In this document: in pieces, positions 1 to 5,164 of the stretch
Numbering within the stretch: the first letter of the stretch is position 1
Layout: the number at the start of each line of letters is the position of its first letter
Assembly (NCBI GenBank): GCA_002369495.1
Contig: DFFD01000099.1
Coordinates: forward strand, 1 to 5,164
From: Lachnospiraceae bacterium UBA3785
Lineage (GTDB): Bacteria > Bacillota > Clostridia > Lachnospirales > Lachnospiraceae
DNA length: 5,164 nucleotides
Direction of reading: 5' to 3'
Notes under the pieces: generated by a model
Database searches by the model: none
What the model was told of the DNA's origin: nothing
Seen by the model: only the letters and a program-made list of their open reading frames with translations
Translations under genes and position numbers: made by a program

Positions 1-928
1 CAACGAACGGAAGCATGTGGGAGACGCCGTTCATCAGGTACTTGTAGAAGGAAGCGCCGACGCTCTGGCCTTCATCGGATGCGGCTGCCGGAGCTGTCCC
101 GTCGAGGATCGGAGCTTCATTTTTAAGGATCTTGTTGATCAGCTCCTCCGGCTTGTTGATACCGGCGGAAACGGATGTCTGATAAACTCTCTTGCCGCCG
201 AAACGTGCAAGGTCGATGGTCTTGTCTGCCGCGATGATGATACCCTTCGCAGCTGCGATCTCTGCCGCCGTCAGGACGTTCTTCGCGCCGACAGAGCCCT
301 GGGTCTCGGCCTTCAGCGTGTAACCCATCTCCTTCGCCTTCTTCTCGAGCGCTTCAGCTGCCATATAGGTGTGCGCGATGCCGGTCGGGCAGGCAGTGAT
401 TGCCAGAATGTCCGGATAGCCGGATGCGCCGGACGCCGCAGCCGCTTCCTTCGCCTCTTCAGCCGCGACCTTGTCGCCCTCGGCCTCGTCCACGATCTCG
501 CGGAACTCTTCGACCGTCTTTGCATTTCTCAGGGCTTCCGTGAAATCATCGTCCATCAGCAGGGTGGACAGGCGGGAAAGGACTTCCAGGTGGACGTTCT
601 CCTTCGTGTTCGGAGCCGCGATCAGGAAAATAAGATTTGCCGGCTCGCCGTCCGGTTCGTCGTAATCGACGCCTGCCGGGACCGTCATGGCTGCAAGGCC
701 CGGAGCGCTGACCGCATCCGTCTTGGCGTGCGGGATCGCGATGCCGTCGCCGACGCCCGTCGTGCTCTCCGCCTCGCGGGCGAGAACAGCCGCTTTGTAT
801 TTTTCCTTGTCAACAACGTTGCCCTCTTTCGCCATGAGATCGACCATCTGGGTGATCGCATCCAGCTTATCGACAGCCGCACCGCCGAGCTTGATGCCTT
901 CCGGCTTCAGTAAATCAGTTATTCTCAT
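1..928 (-). CDS. fruA: Fructose-specific PTS permease EIIABC (FruA), C-terminal half cut off by window edge
   Basis: Membrane sugar transporter of the phosphotransferase system: it takes phosphate from HPr and imports fructose as fructose-1-phosphate. The frame is open from the ATG at 928 to the left edge, giving 309 residues of an expected 600-650 or so. Domains in order: EIIA of the fructose/mannitol type (about residues 3-145) with the phosphorylated histidine His67 in GVGDGIAIPHAKTDAV; an Ala/Glu-rich linker (about 146-168); fructose-type EIIB (about 172-270) with phosphocysteine Cys180 in ITACPTGIAHTYMAAE; a second linker; then the first residues of EIIC (KYLMNGVSHMLPFV, near 296-309). 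The start is fixed by an ideal AAAGGAGG at 942-935, 6 bases before the ATG. It follows fruK by 43 bp in the same operon. The family and the fructose specificity are well supported by the EIIA/EIIB motifs and by the adjacent fruK. The sugar-binding EIIC domain is not in view. The long open frame on the opposite strand (17-913) is its shadow. Confidence 0.95.
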   Translation of the reverse strand, partial: MRITDLLKPEGIKLGGAAVDKLDAITQMVDLMAKEGNVVDKEKYKAAVLAREAESTTGVGDGIAIPHAKTDAVSAPGLAAMTVPAGVDYDEPDGEPANLIFLIAAPNTKENVHLEVLSRLSTLLMDDDFTEALRNAKTVEEFREIVDEAEGDKVAAEEAKEAAAASGASGYPDILAITACPTGIAHTYMAAEALEKKAKEMGYTLKAETQGSVGAKNVLTAAEIAAAKGIIIAADKTIDLARFGGKRVYQTSVSAGINKPEELINKILKNEAPILDGTAPAAASDEGQSVGASFYKYLMNGVSHMLPFV

Positions 929-944
929 ACACTACCTCCTTTAT

Positions 945-965
945 ATAAAAGCGTTGTGCTTTTAT
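945..965 (-). promoter_or_regulatory. Perfect 8-bp inverted repeat (hairpin or operator) between fruK and fruA
   Basis: On the minus strand, ATAAAAGC and GCTTTTAT flank a 5-base ACAAC spacer, an exact 8-bp inverted repeat. It begins 6 bases after the fruK stop codon and ends two bases before the fruA Shine-Dalgarno sequence. As RNA it would form a short AU-rich hairpin directly upstream of the fruA ribosome binding site. It could set an mRNA processing or stability boundary that alters fruA relative to fruK, act as a weak attenuator, or be a DNA operator. No proper U-tract follows it, so a full terminator is unlikely. The repeat is seen directly; its role is inference. Confidence 0.5.
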
Positions 966-971
966 CTCTTA

Positions 972-1883
972 TTATGCTTCCGGGAGCTTCGCGAGAAGTT
1001 CCTCGACCTCGGGCCTCGTCGCCAGATCCGGTGAAAATGCGCTCGCCGAACCCGTGCACAGCCCCATCCGGAACGCTGCCTTGTAATCGCCCGTCTCCAG
1101 CATGCCGGTGACAAAGCCCGCGACCATCGAATCGCCTGCGCCGACGCTGTTCACGACCTTGCCCTTCGGGGCCGGGCTCTTTAAGATGTCGCCCTTTTCG
1201 GAAATGAAAACCGCGCCTTCGCCCGCCATCGAAATGAGAACGTTCCGCGCGCCGGCTTCCTGCAGCTTCTTCGCGTACGGGATGACCTCGTCCTGGGTCT
1301 TCAGTGTCACGCCGTAGATTGCCCCGAGCTCATGGTTGTTCGGCTTGATCAGGTACGGATGATACTTGAGGACGTTGACCAGAAGGTCCTTCTCCGCGTC
1401 GACGACGATGTCGATCCCGCGGCCCTCGAGCCGCTCCATGATTCTCTCGTACATGTCGCCCGGGAGCGTGTTCGGGACGCTGCCGGAGATGATCAGCATG
1501 TCGCCCGCCGCGAGCTTGTCCAGCTGCGCGTAAAGCTGTTCGATGTTCTCCTCCGTGATCTTCGGACCCTGTCCGTTGATCTCGGTCTCCTCGTCGGATT
1601 TCACCTTGACGTTGATCCTGGAGAGACCTTCCGTGACCTCGATGAAATCCGACGCGACGCCGAACTTCTCAAGTCTCGCGCCGATCTCCCGGCCGGTGAA
1701 GCCCGCCATGAAGCCGAGCGCCGTGCTCTCATGTCCCAGGTTTTTGAGGACGATTGAGACGTTGATGCCCTTGCCGCCGGGGAGGATATTTTCGTAGTAA
1801 GTGCGGTTGATCACTCCCAGGCGCATCTTGTCGACCCGAATGATATAATCGAGCGACGGATTAAAAGTTACCGTGTAGATCAT
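972..1883 (-). CDS. fruK: 1-phosphofructokinase
   Basis: Cytoplasmic PfkB/ribokinase-family kinase that phosphorylates the fructose-1-phosphate made by FruA to fructose-1,6-bisphosphate with ATP, feeding glycolysis. The 303 residues match the usual FruK length. Visible motifs: TFNPSLD at 6-12, with Asp12 in the sugar-phosphate site; the first PfkB signature GGKGINVS at 36-43; the second signature NSVGAGDS at 245-252, which forms the anion hole and holds the presumed catalytic base Asp251; and SASAFSPDLATR near the C-terminus, typical of FruK. The ATG at 1883-1881 overlaps the fruR stop codon as ATGA, and GGAGGTGAT at 1895-1887 sits inside the end of fruR, so translation is probably coupled. 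Tagatose-6-phosphate kinase (LacC) is the nearest alternative, but the fruR and fruA neighbours and the TFNPSLD start favour FruK. Confidence 0.95.
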   Translation of the reverse strand: MIYTVTFNPSLDYIIRVDKMRLGVINRTYYENILPGGKGINVSIVLKNLGHESTALGFMAGFTGREIGARLEKFGVASDFIEVTEGLSRINVKVKSDEETEINGQGPKITEENIEQLYAQLDKLAAGDMLIISGSVPNTLPGDMYERIMERLEGRGIDIVVDAEKDLLVNVLKYHPYLIKPNNHELGAIYGVTLKTQDEVIPYAKKLQEAGARNVLISMAGEGAVFISEKGDILKSPAPKGKVVNSVGAGDSMVAGFVTGMLETGDYKAAFRMGLCTGSASAFSPDLATRPEVEELLAKLPEA

Positions 1884-2629
1884 TTCATCACCTCCACAAT
1901 ATTATCATGCTTTGTATAACTCCTGTCCGGAACTTCGTCCGTGATGATCTCCGCATCCGTAAACGCCGCAAACGTCACGGGAGCCACCGCATTGAACTTG
2001 CTCCGGTCCATCAGTACATACCTTCTCGCCGTCTGCTCCATGGCGACGTGCTTGATCAGCGCCTCGTGCGGCTCGGGCGTTGTGAATCCGCTCTCGACCG
2101 TCACGCCGTTGGTCCCCCAGAAGCCTATCGTAAAATGAAACCTCCGTATATAATCCGCCGCCTCCCCGCCGATGATGGCTTCGGTCAGCTGCTTGACTTC
2201 TCCGCCCGGCAGATAGACGCGGCAGCCCTTCTGCGAGAGCTTGCGGGCGTGGATCATCGAGTTGGTCATGTAGATCGCCTGCTTCTCGGTGATCATGTCC
2301 ACCAGCATCTCCGTCGTCGTCCCGGCGTCGATATAGACGAAATCGTTCGGCTTGATGAGCGGTGCCGCGTACTGCGCGATGGCCCGCTTCTCCTCCGTGT
2401 GGAGACCGTATTTCTCCGCCATCGGCATGTCGCGCGTCACAAACTGGCGGTTCAGGGCCGTCGCGCCGCCGTGCACCTTGACCAGCTTTCCCATCGCGTC
2501 GAGCTGCGCAAGGTCGCGCCGCACCGTCGCGACCGAAGCGCCAAGTGTCTGTGACAGTTCCTGCACCGAGACAGCGCCGTCCCGCTCAAGGATCTCCAGT
2601 ATCTCTTTCCAGCGTTCTTCCGTAAGCAT
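1880..2629 (-). CDS. fruR: DeoR/GlpR-family transcriptional regulator of the fructose operon (FruR)
   Basis: DNA-binding regulator, most likely a repressor of its own fruRKA operon. The 249 residues fit the family's usual 250 or so. The N-terminal DeoR winged helix-turn-helix covers about 1-57: MLTEERWKEIL opening, VSVQELSQTLGAS, recognition helix VATVRRDL at 33-40, and the wing KLVKVHGGA. The C-terminal DeoRC sugar-phosphate sensor (about 75-235) shows IDAGTTTEML at 100-109, TNSMIHA, GTNGVTVESGFTTPEPHEA and DRSKF. The frame is open upstream to an ATG at 2695, which would add 22 residues (MIVSESEK...). I chose 2629 because MLTEER is the standard family N-terminus, an AGGTG lies just upstream, the 2695 ATG has no recognisable Shine-Dalgarno, and 2695 would lie upstream of the likely transcription start. 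The fructose role comes from operon context; fructose-1-phosphate as effector is known for relatives and inferred here. Confidence 0.92.
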   Translation of the reverse strand: MLTEERWKEILEILERDGAVSVQELSQTLGASVATVRRDLAQLDAMGKLVKVHGGATALNRQFVTRDMPMAEKYGLHTEEKRAIAQYAAPLIKPNDFVYIDAGTTTEMLVDMITEKQAIYMTNSMIHARKLSQKGCRVYLPGGEVKQLTEAIIGGEAADYIRRFHFTIGFWGTNGVTVESGFTTPEPHEALIKHVAMEQTARRYVLMDRSKFNAVAPVTFAAFTDAEIITDEVPDRSYTKHDNIVEVMK

Positions 2630-2633
2630 GCTG

Positions 2634-2638
2634 CACCT
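2634..2638 (-). promoter_or_regulatory. Shine-Dalgarno site supporting the inner fruR start
   Basis: AGGTG on the minus strand lies 4 bases before the ATG at 2629. It is weaker than the fruK and fruA sites but correctly placed, while the upstream in-frame ATG at 2695 has nothing comparable. Together with the family-typical MLTEER N-terminus it decides the start. Confidence 0.6.
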
Positions 2639-2662
2639 GCCTTTCCGCTTTAAGCCTCTTTC

Positions 2663-2691
2663 ATCATACGCTTTTTCGGACTCCGATACAA
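2663..2691 (-). promoter_or_regulatory. Candidate sigma-70/sigma-A promoter of fruRKA
   Basis: Minus-strand TTGTAT (2691-2686) and TATGAT (2668-2663) are separated by exactly 17 bases. The -10 differs from TATAAT at one base; the -35 keeps only the TTG of TTGACA, as expected for a regulated promoter. Transcription would start near 2657-2656, giving a leader of about 27 bases before the fruR ATG. It lies after the hflX terminator, as a new operon requires. Placement is by eye and not proven. Confidence 0.5.
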
Positions 2692-2700
2692 TCATTTTCG
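2673..2700 (-). promoter_or_regulatory. CGAAAA direct repeats flanking the -35: candidate FruR operator
   Basis: Minus-strand CGAAAA occurs at 2700-2695 and again at 2678-2673. The two copies are 22 bp apart, about two helical turns, and so lie on the same DNA face. One is just upstream of the candidate -35 and the other is inside the promoter spacer. DeoR-family sugar regulators of Firmicutes often bind short A-rich direct repeats over their promoters, so this is a reasonable autoregulatory operator. Six-base repeats in AT-rich DNA can also arise by chance. Confidence 0.3.
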
Positions 2701-2748
2701 CTCAAAATAGTTCACGAAATTAAACCCACGATTTTGTCATTATTGCAC

Positions 2749-2779
2749 AAAAAAGCATCCCGTGTTTTTCACAGGATGC
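2749..2779 (-). terminator. Intrinsic terminator after hflX
   Basis: On the minus strand GCATCCTGTG pairs with CACGGGATGC: a 10-bp stem with one G-U wobble and an AAAAA loop, followed directly by six T residues (2754-2749). It begins about 60 bases after the hflX stop codon. The opposite strand has no T-tract after the stem, so it acts only on leftward transcription. It separates the lipoprotein-hflX unit from the fructose operon. Confidence 0.93.
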
Positions 2780-2840
2780 GTTAATGCGCAACATTTAGAG
2801 AAACATTTTAAGTAAATAACGATGAGCATTTCTGAGCGAT
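2780..2840. other. Short 3' untranslated region of hflX
   Basis: This AT-rich stretch lies between the hflX stop codon and the terminator stem. It holds two copies of AAATGTT on the minus strand, 13 bases apart, and no open frame, promoter or convincing secondary structure. The rest of the roughly 210-bp hflX-fruR gap is taken up by the terminator, candidate promoter and fruR leader. Confidence 0.5.
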
Positions 2841-4094
2841 TTACCCAATTTCAGAGAGGATCTGCCCGTAGAGCGGCCGCGGAACGTAAGCCCTGACCGC
2901 GATGCCCTCCTCTCCGTACTCCTCCGAGACAAGCCTGCCCTCCTCGCGGATCCTGGCGATGAGCCCCGCCTTCGCGTAGGGGACCATCCTCTCGATGAGG
3001 ATCTGCCCGTCCGTGATGAAATCGGAGAGCGCGTCCGCGAGCGAATCGAGCCCGTCCCCGTACTTTGCGGAGATCCGGAAAATCTTCTTCGCGCGATTAT
3101 CCCTCAGGCGGTTGTCCTGCGCTTCCTCCCGGTCGATCTTGTTGAAGAGCGTGAACACCGGCTTGTCGCCGGCGCCGAGCATCGCGAGCGTCTCGTAGAC
3201 CACCTCCATCTGCGAGTCCATGTGGGGACTCGAAGCGTCGACCACGTGCAGGATGAGGTCCGCGGAGGCCGCCTCCTCGAGTGTGCTCCGGAAAGCCTCC
3301 ACGAGATGATGGGGCAGCTTCCGGATGAAGCCGACCGTGTCGGTCAGGAGGATCGTGTTCCCGTCCGGCAGCAGCAACTCCCTGGTCGTCGGGTCGAGCG
3401 TCGCGAAGAGCGCGTCCTCCGCCAGAATATCAGCTCCGGTCAGGTGATTTAAGAGCGTCGACTTGCCGGCGTTCGTGTAACCGACCAGCGCGCAGGTCTT
3501 CTCCTTCCCCTTGCTGCGGCGGTTCCGCACCAGTTCCCGGTGCCGCTTCACCTCGGCGAGGTCTTCCTTCAGCGCTCCGATGCGCTTCCCGATGAGTCTT
3601 CGGTCCATCTCCAGCTTCTTCTCGCCGGGGCCCCTGGTTCCGATGCCGCCGCCCAGGCGGGACATCGACCGGCCGATGCCGGTGAGGCGCGCCGAGCGGT
3701 AGTGCAGCTGGGCCAGCTCGACCTGGATCTTGCCCTCGCTCGTCCTCGCGCGGCCGGCGAAGATGTCCAGAATCAGCATCGTGCGGTCCATCACCTTGGT
3801 ATCCAGCATATCCGCGAGATTGTTGTACTGGGCCGGCGAGAGCTCGTCGTCGCAGATGATCCCGTCCGCGCCGAGCATCTCGATCGTCGCGCGGACCTCC
3901 TCAAGCTTGCCCTTCCCGATATAGGTCCCCGGATGGATCGCCTCCCGCATCTGGACGACCGAACCGACCGCCTCGGCGCCGGCTGTCTTCGTGAGCTCTT
4001 TAAGCTCCCCGAGCGACTCCTCGAGGTTTTTTCCGTCGTCCGTCACCGCAGCGACGAGGACGAACCGTTCTTTCTTTTCCTGATTATCGAACAT
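2841..4094 (-). CDS. hflX: Ribosome-associated GTPase HflX
   Basis: Cytoplasmic GTPase of the Obg-HflX group that binds the 50S subunit; in studied bacteria it splits stalled or stress-damaged 70S ribosomes and helps recycle hibernating ones. At 417 residues it is full length. The N-terminal HflX domain spans about 1-195 and includes HPGTYIGKGK (54-63) and the glycine-rich linker GGGIGTRGPGEKKLE (148-162) before a basic helix. The G domain follows: G1 GYTNAGKS 205-212, G2 region FATLDPTTR 230-238, G3 DTVGF 252-256, G4 NKID 318-321, G5 SAK 342-344. A short C-terminal domain runs from about 365 to 417. All nucleotide-binding motifs are intact. The start at 4094 has AAGGAAG at 4112-4106, overlapping the TGA of the upstream lipoprotein gene; the 11-base spacing is slightly long. 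The 17-bp gap indicates co-transcription. Confidence 0.97.
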   Translation of the reverse strand: MFDNQEKKERFVLVAAVTDDGKNLEESLGELKELTKTAGAEAVGSVVQMREAIHPGTYIGKGKLEEVRATIEMLGADGIICDDELSPAQYNNLADMLDTKVMDRTMLILDIFAGRARTSEGKIQVELAQLHYRSARLTGIGRSMSRLGGGIGTRGPGEKKLEMDRRLIGKRIGALKEDLAEVKRHRELVRNRRSKGKEKTCALVGYTNAGKSTLLNHLTGADILAEDALFATLDPTTRELLLPDGNTILLTDTVGFIRKLPHHLVEAFRSTLEEAASADLILHVVDASSPHMDSQMEVVYETLAMLGAGDKPVFTLFNKIDREEAQDNRLRDNRAKKIFRISAKYGDGLDSLADALSDFITDGQILIERMVPYAKAGLIARIREEGRLVSEEYGEEGIAVRAYVPRPLYGQILSEIG

Positions 4095-4111
4095 ACTTAT
4101 GTAAACTTCCT

Positions 4112-5161
4112 TCAGCGGCCTGCGAGAAATGCATTTTCCTTGATCCCGGCTTCGTCATCCGGATAAGCCTCCATGTAGGCTTTCACCTTCGCCTTCGCCT
4201 CGTCCCATCTTCCCAGGTACTCGAGCGCAGTGATTTCATTGTAGGCAAGACCCTGCCGCGCGCTCTCATCCCCCGAAGTCAGGCCTTTCTCGATTTTAGA
4301 CAGAGCCTCCTCATAGAGCCCGTCCGCCATGTCGCAGAGCGCAAGCCCGTTCAGCGCGGCCGCAGAACCGCCTGCGGCATACTGCTCAAAGAGCGATCTC
4401 GCTTCCTCCGTCTCCTCCTGGGCCAGCAGCGTCTGCCCCAGCAGCATCAGTGAGTCCGCATCCTCAGGGTCGGCCGCCAGCGCGTCCCTGAGAGCCTCCT
4501 CCGCTTCCGGATACTCCTCCAGACAGTACAGGGCCAGCCCGCGGCGCGCCGGCGCGGCCCCGCCTCCCGCGGCGATGATCCGCTCAAGGACGGCGTCTCC
4601 CTCCGCCATATAGCCGAGGCTCCGGTAGAGGTCGCAGACGGCGATCATCAGGTCGGAATTGAGATCCCGCTCTGCGATGGAGTCAAAATCCTCCGCGGCC
4701 TTCTCCGCCTCACCCTGCGCAAGAAGCAGGCTCCCCCGCAGAAATGCGATCTCCGGATCGTACTGTTCCGCAAGGATCTTATCGTAGACGACCAGGGCCT
4801 TGTCCGCTTCGCCGTGTCTTGCGCGGGCGTCCGCCAGGTACATCTCCGTATCCGTGAAATACTCCGGATCCTGCTGATCCGCGAAGAGAAGGGCTTTTTC
4901 AAATGAAATGCACGCATCCGCCGGATCGTCCTCGCCAAGCTGGATGATCCCGATCCCGCGCCAGCTCTCGGAGACGAACTCGCCCTCCTCGATGAGAGCC
5001 CTGAAGCCGGCCTCCGCCGTCGCCGTATCGCCCTCCGTGAGCGCGGCGGCCGCGGCCTCATAGGCCGCCTTCGCCTCCGGGTTTCCGCAGCCGCCGAGCG
5101 CGAGCGCCGCACAAAGGGCGGCCGCGGCCAGGAATACATGTTCAGGAAACCTTCTCAACAT
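4112..5161 (-). CDS. Predicted TPR-repeat lipoprotein of unknown function
   Basis: I recognise the architecture but not a named family. The N-terminus (MLRRFPEHV, then an Ala/Leu-rich hydrophobic stretch to residue 22, then LGGC with Cys25) looks like a lipoprotein signal peptide, so the mature protein would be lipid-anchored on the outer face of the cytoplasmic membrane. The remainder is a run of about nine tetratricopeptide-like helical hairpins, roughly at 28-61, 64-97, 101-134, 137-168, 170-203, 204-236, 237-268, 269-301 and 303-337, with typical spacing such as EEYPEAEEALRDALAADPED. Such repeats form a superhelical scaffold for protein binding, and no enzyme motif is visible. The start at 5161 gives a sensible signal peptide, but the frame stays open to the window edge (5164) and the ribosome binding site is out of view, so the true start could lie upstream. 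It ends 17 bp before hflX and probably shares its transcript. Confidence 0.85.
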   Translation of the reverse strand: MLRRFPEHVFLAAAALCAALALGGCGNPEAKAAYEAAAAALTEGDTATAEAGFRALIEEGEFVSESWRGIGIIQLGEDDPADACISFEKALLFADQQDPEYFTDTEMYLADARARHGEADKALVVYDKILAEQYDPEIAFLRGSLLLAQGEAEKAAEDFDSIAERDLNSDLMIAVCDLYRSLGYMAEGDAVLERIIAAGGGAAPARRGLALYCLEEYPEAEEALRDALAADPEDADSLMLLGQTLLAQEETEEARSLFEQYAAGGSAAALNGLALCDMADGLYEEALSKIEKGLTSGDESARQGLAYNEITALEYLGRWDEAKAKVKAYMEAYPDDEAGIKENAFLAGR

Positions 5162-5164
5162 CAG

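Noticed and set aside
17..913. Long plus-strand open frame of 298 codons
   Set aside because: Antisense to fruA. The minus strand encodes clear EIIA and EIIB motifs and has an ideal ribosome binding site, while the plus-strand protein is Arg/Cys/Leu-rich with no recognisable domain.
1332..2554. Plus-strand open frames at 1332-1757 and 1907-2554
   Set aside because: Shadows of fruK and fruR caused by GC-rich third codon positions. Their translations are Arg/Asp/Leu-rich low-complexity sequences without family features.
2640..2700. Possible catabolite-response (cre) site near the fruR promoter
   Set aside because: Stretches such as TTAAAGCG have the core CG but lack the paired CA half and the required G. 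No acceptable match to the cre consensus was found by eye.
2778..2791. TGCG-CGCA inverted repeat next to the hflX terminator
   Set aside because: Only four paired bases around a six-base centre, partly overlapping the terminator stem. Too weak to call.
3540..4166. Plus-strand open frame of 208 codons opposite hflX
   Set aside because: Antisense to the well-conserved HflX N-terminal and G1 regions. There is no ribosome binding site or domain to support it.
2873..5125. Four GCGGCCGC (NotI) octamers at 2873, 4356, 5046 and 5118
   Set aside because: A high count for 5 kb, but all lie in GC-rich coding sequence, three of them in Ala-rich parts of the lipoprotein gene. Codon composition explains them.
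4648..5139. Arg-rich minus-strand frame inside the lipoprotein gene
   Set aside because: Out-of-frame reading of Ala/Glu-rich codons; low complexity, and it overlaps the TPR-coding frame.

Overview
This window carries five protein genes, all on the minus strand, in two transcription units. No mobile elements, RNA genes, CRISPR arrays or large repeats are visible. The DNA is fairly GC-rich in genes and AT-rich between them. The fructose PTS, a DeoR-type FruR and strong AGGAGG-type Shine-Dalgarno sites point to a GC-rich Firmicute. I infer a member of class Clostridia, perhaps Lachnospiraceae, but no marker here proves that.

Unit 1, read right to left: a predicted TPR-repeat lipoprotein (5161-4112), then 17 bp later the ribosome-associated GTPase HflX (4094-2841). 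A strong intrinsic terminator at 2779-2749 ends this unit. Its promoter lies beyond the right edge.

Unit 2, read right to left: a fructose operon. A candidate promoter (-35 at 2691-2686, -10 at 2668-2663) precedes the DeoR-family regulator fruR (2629-1880). fruR overlaps the 1-phosphofructokinase gene fruK (1883-972) by 4 bp. After a 43-bp gap holding a perfect 8-bp hairpin comes fruA (928 to the left edge), the fructose PTS permease in EIIA-EIIB-EIIC order. fruA is cut by the window just as EIIC begins. Together the three genes import fructose as fructose-1-phosphate (FruA), convert it to fructose-1,6-bisphosphate (FruK) and control expression (FruR, probably sensing a sugar phosphate).

This is an ordinary housekeeping and carbohydrate-uptake region. 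I found no convincing new system. The points worth a second look are the fruK-fruA hairpin, direct repeats around the fruR promoter, the short 5' region that moves the fruR start inward, and the tight pairing of an uncharacterised TPR lipoprotein with hflX.
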